Positions 1 to 5,561 of a stretch of DNA of 8,322 nt are shown here, one piece after another. The first letter of the stretch is position 1. Every line of letters begins with the position of its first letter. The notes beneath the pieces were generated by a model. It saw only the letters and a list, made by a program, of their open reading frames with translations, made no database searches and was not told where the DNA came from. Source of the stretch: Clostridia bacterium (GTDB taxonomy: Bacteria; Bacillota; Clostridia; Christensenellales; CAG-917); contig CAAGFS010000020.1 of NCBI GenBank assembly GCA_900769205.1, positions 1 through 8,322 of the forward strand, in the 5' to 3' direction. Made by a program: the position numbers and the translations under genes.

Positions 1-12
1 CTCTTCCGATCT
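1..12. other. Residual Illumina adapter sequence
   Basis: The first 12 bases, CTCTTCCGATCT, are identical to the 3' end shared by the standard Illumina sequencing adapters. They sit at the very first base of the window, where untrimmed adapter would be expected if the contig end was built from adapter-containing reads. They are best treated as non-biological. Genomic sequence probably begins at about base 13. A chance match is possible but unlikely given both identity and position. Confidence 0.85.
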
Positions 13-43
13 CACTTGAAAGTATAATTCACCGCGCCGACAA

Positions 44-70
44 AAAAATGCACGCAAAGCGTGCATTTTT
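44..70 (-). terminator. Rho-independent terminator downstream of trxB (bidirectional)
   Basis: A perfect inverted repeat pairs 44-55 with 59-70 around a 3-nt loop. The core TGCACGC/GCGTGCA is flanked by A and T runs. Read on the minus strand, the stem leads into a run of T's, as expected for an intrinsic terminator ending the transcript that carries trxB, whose stop codon lies 87 bp upstream of the stem. The plus-strand reading also has a T tract, so it could serve a gene converging from the left that is outside the window. Confidence 0.8.
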
Positions 71-156
71 CTTGTTTGGATCACTCTTTTCAACGGGATA
101 TGACAGACCTTTATAAACCGTTCGGTTGCAAAGAAAAGGTTTTCGCAAACGCGTCG

Positions 157-1071
157 TCAAAGCGAGTCAACGTAGTTGCAGGCGTTGAAAGCGGCGATAG
201 AGCCGTCCGACGCGGCGGTGACGAGTTGGCGGACTTTTTTTGTTCTGCAATCGCCCGCGACGAATATGCCTTCGCAAGAAGTGGTGCAGTTTTCGTCCGC
301 AACGATATAGCCCGCCTTGTCAAGCTTGACGAGATTTGCAAAAGCGGTGTTGTTGGGTACCTGACCTATGCACACAAAGGCGCACTTTGCGTTTATCGTC
401 ACCTGCTCGTGCGAGAGCGTGTTTTCAAAGCGCAAGGCTTCGAGTTGCTCGTCGCCGATAAACTCTTTGAGAGAGAGATTGTGCGTATGTCTGACGTTGG
501 GGCGCGCGAGCACAAGGTCCAGAAGCGCCTTGTCACCGAAGAACCTGTCAAACAACGTGCAGATATGCACGCTCTTGCAATAACCGCTCAAAACGAGTGA
601 ATATTGCAATGCGGTGTTTGCGTCGCCGATGACGACGACGTCTTCGCCCGAATAGAACGCGCCGTCGCAAAGCGCGCAATAACTTACGCCGTTGCCCACG
701 AGTTCGTCTTCGCGTTCAACGCCGATTTTGCGCGGTTTTACGCCCGTTGCAAGAATGATGGATTTGCACTCGTAAGTGTTGTAATCGGTGGTTAAAGTGA
801 ACGTTTTGTCGTTTTTAACCACGGATAGTGCTTTTTCAAGCTCAACTTGTGCTCCCCATTCGGAGATTTGTTCAAAGAGCTTGTCCATAAGTTCCGCGCC
901 CGCGATTTTCTGATAGGACGGGAAGTTTTCCACTCTCGGCGAAAACGAGATCTGTCCGCCGAAACTGTCGCTTTCAAGCACGAGAACGCTTTTTCCCGCT
1001 CTGAGACAGTTGAGCGCCGCGGTCATTCCGGCAGGGCCTGCGCCCACGACTATTATATCGTATTTGTCCAT
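157..1071 (-). CDS. trxB: Thioredoxin reductase-like flavoprotein (TrxB family), NADPH motifs degenerate
   Basis: This 304-aa protein has the length and architecture of low-molecular-weight flavin thioredoxin reductases. It shows an N-terminal FAD dinucleotide fold (GAGPAG at residues 10-15), the redox pair in CALCD (C132, C135), and a C-terminal FAD-binding segment (GIFVAGDC at 268-275, then RQLVTAASDG). It would reduce a thioredoxin or redoxin partner in the cytoplasm. Two NADPH signatures look lost. The usual GGGNSA loop reads GDANTA (149-154), and the HRRxxxR motif aligns with TLFDRFF (172-178), so no arginines sit at the 2'-phosphate site. This resembles pyridine-nucleotide-independent, ferredoxin-linked reductases, although NADH use is also possible. 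The start at 1071 is chosen because AAGGAG lies 6 nt upstream (complement of 1077-1082). An in-frame upstream ATG at 1119 lacks such a site and falls within the intergenic hairpin. The gene lies 77 bp downstream of nrdD, apparently in the same transcript. Confidence 0.9.
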   Translation of the reverse strand: MDKYDIIVVGAGPAGMTAALNCLRAGKSVLVLESDSFGGQISFSPRVENFPSYQKIAGAELMDKLFEQISEWGAQVELEKALSVVKNDKTFTLTTDYNTYECKSIILATGVKPRKIGVEREDELVGNGVSYCALCDGAFYSGEDVVVIGDANTALQYSLVLSGYCKSVHICTLFDRFFGDKALLDLVLARPNVRHTHNLSLKEFIGDEQLEALRFENTLSHEQVTINAKCAFVCIGQVPNNTAFANLVKLDKAGYIVADENCTTSCEGIFVAGDCRTKKVRQLVTAASDGSIAAFNACNYVDSL

Positions 1072-1107
1072 AATTTCTCCTTGGTTGCGTTGATGAAGAT
1101 AAACAAA

Positions 1108-1131
1108 GCGGTATGGCACGAGCCATACCGC
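1108..1131 (-). other. 10-bp hairpin between nrdD and trxB
   Basis: A perfect 10-bp inverted repeat (GCGGTATGGC at 1108-1117, its complement at 1122-1131, 4-nt loop) sits in the 77-bp gap, beginning 18 bp past the nrdD stop. On the minus strand the stem is followed only by TTTGTTTATC, a weak U tract. It is therefore more likely a leaky terminator, attenuator or mRNA-stability element that sets the nrdD:trxB ratio than a full stop. I see no separate promoter between it and trxB. Confidence 0.65.
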
Positions 1132-1148
1132 GCGTTGTTGTTTTTCGC

Positions 1149-3566
1149 TTATTTTCTCGACTCGATATAGCCTTTTATTTTGCTTGCGTTGTCGTAAACG
1201 TCGTAGCCGTCGCCGTTGGGGACGAGAAGCGTCGGAGCCTTTTTCACGCCGTATGCGAGAGTGACGTCCTTGTTGTCTTCCGCGTCGATCACGGTGTAGG
1301 CGATGCCGGCTTTGTCAAGCATTGCTTTTGCCATCTTGCAGTTGGGGCAGGTCTTGGTTGTGAAAATCAAAAGCCCTTCGTCGTTGCCTTTGGGTTGGCA
1401 ATCGCAAGCGCACGCTTCTTCCGCTTTGGGTGCGTCCGCACTCTTGGGTGCGTCGTCGCACTTGAACTCCTCGATGTGCTTGCCGTGATATTTGGACGTT
1501 GCGATGTCATATACTTTGCGCTCTTTGAACTCGGCGCGTTTGCCGTCGTTCCAGTTCTGCACGGGGCGATAGTAGCCGGTGATACGGCTGTAAACTTCCG
1601 TTTTCTTTCCGCAGATGGGGCAAGTGTACTGCTCGCCTTCGAGATAGCCGTGCTCCTGGCAGATGGAGTAGGTCGGAGAGAGCGTGTAGTAGGGAAGCTT
1701 GTAGTTTTCGGCAATCTTTCTCACAAGGTTTGCCGCCGCTTGCCAGTTGTCGAGTTTCTGACCGAGGAAGGCGTGGAAGACCGTGCCCGACGTGTAGAGA
1801 GTTTGCAAATCGTCCTGAATGTCAAGAGCGGAGAAAATGTCGCTCGTGTATCCGACGGGAAGGTGCGAGCTGTTGGTGTAGTACGGCACGTTGTCCATAT
1901 TGCTTGCGCAAACGATGTCGGGGTATCTCTCCCTGTCGTGTTTTGCAAGGCGGTAGGACGTGGATTCCGCGGGAGTTGCTTCGAGGTTGTACAAATCGCC
2001 GTATTCTTCCTGATAGTCGCTGAGTTTTTCACGCATAAAGTTGAGCACTTTCTTGGTGAACTCCTGCGCTTCCTTGTGAGTCATGTCTTTGCCCACCCAC
2101 TTTGCGTTGAGGCAAGCTTCGTTCATGCCCACGAGACCGATTGTGGAGAAGTGGTTCGCAAAAGTGCCGAGATAGCGTTTGGTGTAAGGATAAAGCCCTT
2201 CTTCGAGCAACTTGGTGATGACGTTGCGCTTGATTTTGAGCGAGCGCGCCGAAACGTTCATAAGGCGAGTGAGCTCTTTGAAGAAGTCTTCTTCGGTTTG
2301 AGAGATATACGCGATTCTCGGCATATTGATCGTGACGACGCCGATGGAACCCGTGGATTCGCCGCTTCCGAAGAAACCGCCGGATTTCTTGCGCAATTCG
2401 CGCAGGTCAAGACGCAGACGGCAGCACATACTGCGCACGTCGCTCGGCTCCATATCGCTGTTGATATAGTTGGAGAAGTAGGGCGTGCCGTATTTTGCGG
2501 TCATCGTAAAGAGCAGACGGTTGTTTTCCGTGTCCGACCAGTCGAAATCTCTCGTAATCGAGTAGGTGGGGATAGGATATTGGAAACCGCGTCCGTTGGC
2601 GTCGCCTTCGATCATTATCTCGATGAAGGCCTTGTTGACCATTGCCATCTCTTTTTCGCAGTCCTTATATTTGAAATCCATCTCTTTTCCGCCGACGATT
2701 GCGGGCAATTCCGCAAGGTCGTTGGGCACAACCCAGTCGAGCGTGATGTTGGTGAAAGGCGCTTGCGTACCCCAACGCGACGGAGTGTTGACGCCGTAGA
2801 TGAAGGACTGTATGCATTGTTTCACTTCTTTATAAGAGAGATTGTCCACCTTGACGAAGGGGGCGAGATAGGTGTCGAAAGAACTGAATGCCTGCGCGCC
2901 CGCCCATTCGTTCTGCATTATGCCGAGGAAGTTGACCATCTGGTTGCAGAGCGTGGAAAGATGTCCTGCGGGTGACGACGTGATTTTGCCGGGGATTCCG
3001 CCAAGACCTTCTTTGATGAGTTGTTTGAGCGACCAGCCCGCGCAGTAGCCCGTGAGCATGGAAAGGTCGTGGATATGAATCTGCGCTTCGCGGTGCGCTT
3101 TTGCGATTTCCTCGTCGTATATCTCGCTCAGCCAGTAGTTTGCCGTCACCGCGCCCGAGTTGGAAAGGATAAGTCCGCCGACGGAATAGGTCACGGTGGA
3201 GTTTTCCTTCACGCGCCAGTCGTTGATTTTGAGATAGTTGTCCACGGTGTTTTTGTAGTCGAGCATAGTGGATTTCATCTCGCGGAGTTTTTCGTGTTGC
3301 TTTCTGTAAAGTATATACGCTTTTGCAACTTCCACGTAGCCCGATTGAATGAGAACCACTTCAACCGCGTCCTGAATGTCTTCAACGCTCACGCAATCGT
3401 TCTTCACCTTGTCGTTGAAGGCGGAAGTCACGCGCAAAGCGAGCATGTCGATGATGTCTTCGCTATAGTTTTTGCCAACCGCGTCAAACGCTTTCTGTAT
3501 GGCAATCTTGATTTTGTTCAGATTGAACGGGACGACGCTCCCGTCTCTTTTTTTGATGTTCAACAT
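1149..3566 (-). CDS. nrdD: Anaerobic (class III) ribonucleoside-triphosphate reductase fused to a C-terminal glutaredoxin/thioredoxin-like domain
   Basis: This 805-aa glycyl-radical enzyme reduces ribonucleoside triphosphates to dNTPs without oxygen. Residues 1 to about 92 form an ATP-cone allosteric domain. The catalytic core carries C175 (in TGYCAGW), the presumed finger-loop thiyl cysteine in the MCCR motif (C381/C382), and the family stretch GSIGVVTINMPRI. A zinc site is likely made by C636, H639, C649 and C652. The glycyl-radical motif is RITGYYRP with G664. The core normally ends soon after this. Here a short acidic, Cys-containing linker (C703 and CACDC at 719-723) leads to a redoxin fold at about 732-805 with CPNC (C740, C743) and a cis-Pro-like APT (P778). 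The fused domain is the likely electron donor or relay for substrate reduction. The start is the ATG at 3566, preceded by AAGGAG 10 nt upstream. A longer frame to 3641 would run through the promoter. The activase NrdG is not in the window. Confidence 0.95.
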   Translation of the reverse strand: MLNIKKRDGSVVPFNLNKIKIAIQKAFDAVGKNYSEDIIDMLALRVTSAFNDKVKNDCVSVEDIQDAVEVVLIQSGYVEVAKAYILYRKQHEKLREMKSTMLDYKNTVDNYLKINDWRVKENSTVTYSVGGLILSNSGAVTANYWLSEIYDEEIAKAHREAQIHIHDLSMLTGYCAGWSLKQLIKEGLGGIPGKITSSPAGHLSTLCNQMVNFLGIMQNEWAGAQAFSSFDTYLAPFVKVDNLSYKEVKQCIQSFIYGVNTPSRWGTQAPFTNITLDWVVPNDLAELPAIVGGKEMDFKYKDCEKEMAMVNKAFIEIMIEGDANGRGFQYPIPTYSITRDFDWSDTENNRLLFTMTAKYGTPYFSNYINSDMEPSDVRSMCCRLRLDLRELRKKSGGFFGSGESTGSIGVVTINMPRIAYISQTEEDFFKELTRLMNVSARSLKIKRNVITKLLEEGLYPYTKRYLGTFANHFSTIGLVGMNEACLNAKWVGKDMTHKEAQEFTKKVLNFMREKLSDYQEEYGDLYNLEATPAESTSYRLAKHDRERYPDIVCASNMDNVPYYTNSSHLPVGYTSDIFSALDIQDDLQTLYTSGTVFHAFLGQKLDNWQAAANLVRKIAENYKLPYYTLSPTYSICQEHGYLEGEQYTCPICGKKTEVYSRITGYYRPVQNWNDGKRAEFKERKVYDIATSKYHGKHIEEFKCDDAPKSADAPKAEEACACDCQPKGNDEGLLIFTTKTCPNCKMAKAMLDKAGIAYTVIDAEDNKDVTLAYGVKKAPTLLVPNGDGYDVYDNASKIKGYIESRK

Positions 3567-3600
3567 AGCATTGAAACTCCTTTTGAAAATGTGCCCTTTT

Positions 3601-3628
3601 ATTATATCAATCATAGGGCGTATGTCAA
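3601..3628 (-). promoter_or_regulatory. nrdD promoter, perfect -35 and -10
   Basis: On the minus strand, TTGACA (complement of 3623-3628) and TATAAT (complement of 3601-3606) are separated by 16 bp. Both hexamers match the housekeeping sigma consensus exactly. Transcription would start near 3594, giving a leader of about 28 nt that includes the AAGGAG ribosome site of nrdD. Confidence 0.85.
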
Positions 3629-3645
3629 GGGCGCAAAGCAAAAAA

Positions 3646-3661
3646 ACGCAAAATAAAGTGT
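3646..3661. promoter_or_regulatory. Candidate NrdR box, promoter-proximal
   Basis: ACGCAAAATAAAGTGT matches the NrdR operator consensus ACACWATATATWGTGT at 13 of 16 positions by my count. It lies 17 bp upstream of the nrdD -35. It is separated by 16 bp from a second, better match, the canonical tandem NrdR spacing. On its own it would be weak; the pairing and spacing give it support. Confidence 0.55.
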
Positions 3662-3677
3662 GAAACTTTTTTGAGAA

Positions 3678-3693
3678 ACACTACATATTGTGT
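3678..3693. promoter_or_regulatory. Candidate NrdR box, promoter-distal
   Basis: ACACTACATATTGTGT matches the consensus ACACWATATATWGTGT at 15 of 16 positions. NrdR is the ATP-cone zinc repressor of ribonucleotide reductase operons and typically binds two such boxes about three helical turns apart. The neighbouring box begins 32 bp away. The location upstream of nrdD fits exactly. The nrdR gene is not in this window. Confidence 0.75.
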
Positions 3694-3703
3694 TTTTGTT
3701 GAT

Positions 3704-3724
3704 ATTTGGCAAAAATTGTCAAAT
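3704..3724. repeat. Imperfect inverted repeat upstream of the NrdR boxes
   Basis: ATTTGGCA (3704-3711) and TGTCAAAT (3717-3724) form an 8-bp imperfect inverted repeat around AAAAT. It lies 11 bp upstream of the distal NrdR box. It could be a further operator half-site or chance AT-rich symmetry. The remainder of the nrdD/gtrA gap up to the terminator at 3827 shows no gene. Confidence 0.3.
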
Positions 3725-3826
3725 CCACATTGCGTGTATCGCAAAAGGGGGTTTTTGGCAATGTAAACGGCTATGTGAAAAATCAAACCGCAATCTAACG
3801 CGCTCAAAGTCGGGCGCGCGGAGCGC

Positions 3827-3854
3827 AAAAAAAGGCACGCGTTCGCGTGCCTTT
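3827..3854 (-). terminator. Rho-independent terminator of the GtrA-like gene
   Basis: A perfect 10-bp stem pairs 3831-3840 (AAAGGCACGC) with 3845-3854 across a 4-nt loop. On the minus strand it runs into seven T's (complement of 3827-3833). It starts 33 bp after the stop codon of the GtrA-like gene and separates that unit from nrdD. Confidence 0.88.
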
Positions 3855-3887
3855 CGTGTGCCGATTGAAAGATTGCGGAGTCGGCGA

Positions 3888-4595
3888 TTATTCTTCCGCG
3901 TTTGCTTCCTTTGCCTTTTTCTCTCCCCAGTTGCGCATGACGAGAAACTTGTTGCCCAAGAAGCTGATGATGAGAGCGGCAATTCCGCCGACCGCTTGTC
4001 CCGCAAGGTTGAACAGCAATCCGAGGAAACTGCTCGGCTCGGGCATTGCGCCGTAGCAAGCGGACGTGATAGCTCCGCCGAGAAGCGTCTGCATAAAGAT
4101 GATAAACACGGCGAGTATCGCGTACATGATGCCCGAAATCACCACGTTGTTCGTGCAATTGAAAGTCTTTTTGCGGTTCAGCACGAAGGTGAGCACCTGT
4201 CCCGTCACAGAACCGACGAGAAAACCGATAAACTCAGCCGTCGTTTCGTATCCGAAGATTGCAAAGTTGCCTACGGGGATTCCGCGGAAAGGTTCCGCAA
4301 GCACTCCGCCCGCGTATTTGAGCTGGGTGAGCACGAGAGTGAGAATGAGCTGCGAGCCTCCGCAAATGAAACTGAACAGAGTGAAAACCACCATCTGACG
4401 AAGGTTTTCGTTGGCGTTTATCTTGTCAACAAGTTTTTGCAAGCCCTTGGGGAGTTTTGCTTTTTTCTTTGCGGGTGCGTCGCATTGCGCGCAATCCGCT
4501 TGTTGAGATTGCAAATCGTCTTGCTGAGATTGATTCTCTTGTTCGGGTTCAACCGCGGTTGATTCTTCCGTCTGATTGACGTTGGTTTCGTCCAT
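3888..4595 (-). CDS. GtrA-like multi-pass membrane protein with hydrophilic N-terminal tail
   Basis: The 235-aa product has four hydrophobic segments at about 68-90, 118-140, 151-175 and 190-213. The basic motifs LNRKKTF (139-145) and GNKFLVMR (214-221) follow the second and fourth. This duplicated two-helix pattern is characteristic of the GtrA family. Members often help move or flip polyprenyl-linked sugars for cell-surface glycosylation, but the substrate here is unknown and no glycosyltransferase lies next to it. Residues 1-45 form a Gln/Glu-rich low-complexity tail with a CxxC (C35, C38), followed by a Lys-rich stretch (43-50). Such a tail is not part of the basic family fold. The start is supported by GGAAGGG a few bases upstream and by a consensus promoter. 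rlmA lies 57 bp upstream with no terminator between, so read-through is possible. Confidence 0.75.
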   Translation of the reverse strand: MDETNVNQTEESTAVEPEQENQSQQDDLQSQQADCAQCDAPAKKKAKLPKGLQKLVDKINANENLRQMVVFTLFSFICGGSQLILTLVLTQLKYAGGVLAEPFRGIPVGNFAIFGYETTAEFIGFLVGSVTGQVLTFVLNRKKTFNCTNNVVISGIMYAILAVFIIFMQTLLGGAITSACYGAMPEPSSFLGLLFNLAGQAVGGIAALIISFLGNKFLVMRNWGEKKAKEANAEE

Positions 4596-4634
4596 ATATT
4601 CCCTTCCTTATTCAAAGTCTTTTCGACAAAACGT

Positions 4635-4663
4635 ATTATATAAAACAATGCGCTATTTGTCAA
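4635..4663 (-). promoter_or_regulatory. Promoter of the GtrA-like gene, inside the end of rlmA
   Basis: TTGACA (complement of 4658-4663), a 17-bp spacer and TATAAT (complement of 4635-4640) make a perfect housekeeping promoter on the minus strand. The -35 hexamer lies within the last codons of rlmA (encoding V-D-K), just before its TAG. Transcription would begin about 30 bp upstream of the GtrA-like ATG. Confidence 0.85.
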
Positions 4664-5477
4664 CGGCGCATTTTTCAAGCACGGTGATATGAAAGTCGCA
4701 GGTGAGCGTCATTTCCTTTGCACCGCGCACTCTTTCAAGCGCGTCTTTCGGGGCGCGATAGGCGTAAGGAGTCATTGCAAGCAAATCGCTTATCTGTTTT
4801 CCCACCGCCGTGAAGGCGTAGGTCAACTCTTTTTCCGCCACGCGGACAAAATCTTTGCAGGGCGGCAAGGACGTGGCGTTGGGGCGCACGTTTTCGTACA
4901 GCGCGGAGCGAAGTTCGACGAGATGGTTTTCGCAAGGATACGCCACGATTGCAATCCCGCCTTTTTTCAACACGCGCGCGTACTCGTCCATGGCGTACGG
5001 CGAAAAAACGCAGGTCAGCACGTCGAACGATTCGTTCTCGAAAGGGAGAGAAAAGACGCTTGCCACCGCAACGCGAGCGCGCTCGTTGCGCTTTGACGCG
5101 ATTTTCACGGCGTGTTTTGAAACGTCCACTCCGAAATATTCGTCTTTTATATTGTCGCGTGCGCACGCGATCGCGTGAAGATAATACCCCGTGCCGACGC
5201 CTGCGTCAAGCAAGGTTATCGGACGGTGAAAGACGGAGTTTATCACGTCCGCAATCTCGTTTGCAAGGGGCAGATAGTGGTCGCAGTCGAGAAAATCACG
5301 TCTGCAGGCAACCATTTCTTTGTTGTCGCCGGGGTCTTTCGAGTTTTTGTCCTGCGGATTGAGAAGATAAAAATAACCTTCTTTGGCGCGATCGAAAGAG
5401 TGTGCGTTTGCGCACTTTGCGCCAACGTCGCTTTCAATCAAAGGCATTTTGCATACGGGGCATAAAAATCTTGTCAT
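4653..5477 (-). CDS. rlmA: 23S rRNA (guanine-N1)-methyltransferase, RlmA family
   Basis: This 274-aa protein matches RlmA in length and layout. An N-terminal zinc ribbon has C6, C9, C22 and H26, followed by the family signature HSFDRAKEGY. A Rossmann-type SAM-binding domain follows, with motif I LLDAGVGTG (89-97) and acidic residues in GVDVS (116-120). Near the C-terminus, MTPYAYRAP (235-243) is the conserved RlmA stretch. RlmA enzymes methylate N1 of a guanine in helix 35 of 23S rRNA (745 in the Gram-negative type, 748 in the Gram-positive type); the sequence does not let me choose which. The start at 5477 gives the conserved N-terminal Cys spacing. A longer open frame to 5921 only overlaps the divergent U32 gene. 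No Shine-Dalgarno site is present, and the -10 box ends 6 nt before the ATG, suggesting a leaderless mRNA. The last codons contain the next gene's -35 box. Confidence 0.92.
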   Translation of the reverse strand: MTRFLCPVCKMPLIESDVGAKCANAHSFDRAKEGYFYLLNPQDKNSKDPGDNKEMVACRRDFLDCDHYLPLANEIADVINSVFHRPITLLDAGVGTGYYLHAIACARDNIKDEYFGVDVSKHAVKIASKRNERARVAVASVFSLPFENESFDVLTCVFSPYAMDEYARVLKKGGIAIVAYPCENHLVELRSALYENVRPNATSLPPCKDFVRVAEKELTYAFTAVGKQISDLLAMTPYAYRAPKDALERVRGAKEMTLTCDFHITVLEKCAVDK

Positions 5478-5483
5478 AATCCG

Positions 5484-5511
5484 ATTATAGCAGATTTTTT
5501 TCGTATGGCAA
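5484..5511 (-). promoter_or_regulatory. rlmA promoter with extended -10, predicted leaderless start
   Basis: On the minus strand TTGCCA (complement of 5506-5511, 5 of 6 consensus), a 16-bp spacer and TATAAT (complement of 5484-5489) are present. A TG one base upstream of the -10 makes the extended form TGCTATAAT. Only CGGATT separates the -10 from the rlmA ATG, so +1 should fall at or next to the A of the start codon. Confidence 0.75.
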
Positions 5512-5516
5512 CAAAT

Positions 5517-5531
5517 TGCAACCGGGTTGCA
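5517..5531. repeat. 15-bp perfect palindrome between divergent promoters
   Basis: TGCAACC-G-GGTTGCA is a perfect inverted repeat with a single central base. It overlaps the weak -35 region of the U32 promoter and lies 5 bp beyond the -35 of rlmA, a position suited to an operator controlling both. No regulator is encoded in the window, and no known operator family is assigned. Confidence 0.5.
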
Positions 5532-5555
5532 TCGCGCAAAAGCGTGTGCTATACT
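5527..5555 (+). promoter_or_regulatory. U32 gene promoter with extended -10, predicted leaderless start
   Basis: TATACT at 5550-5555 is preceded by TGC (extended -10). A poor -35, TTGCAT at 5527-5532, lies 17 bp upstream, so recognition probably depends on the extended -10. The -10 is followed by ATCGGT and then the ATG at 5562, the same 6-nt gap as in the divergent rlmA promoter. Confidence 0.65.
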
Positions 5556-5561
5556 ATCGGT

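Noticed and set aside
23..28. TATAAT near the left edge as a plus-strand promoter
   Set aside because: The -35 position would fall in adapter sequence and the next element downstream is a terminator hairpin, not a gene.
61..600. Plus-strand frame of 179 aa opposite trxB
   Set aside because: Antisense to trxB, begins inside the terminator hairpin and has no family resemblance.
1113..2975. 620-aa open frame on the plus strand, opposite nrdD
   Set aside because: It is fully antisense to a clearly recognised nrdD, has no ribosome site or recognisable domain, and its Val/Phe/Arg-rich composition is what antisense reading of this codon usage produces.
3567..3641. N-terminal extension of nrdD by 25 residues
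   Set aside because: It would cover the ribosome site and the perfect -35/-10 promoter; the ATP-cone begins at the downstream ATG.
3695..3723. Second upstream promoter for nrdD from TTGACA at 3718-3723 (complement)
   Set aside because: No acceptable -10 lies 15-19 bp downstream; the hexamer belongs to an AT-rich imperfect inverted repeat.
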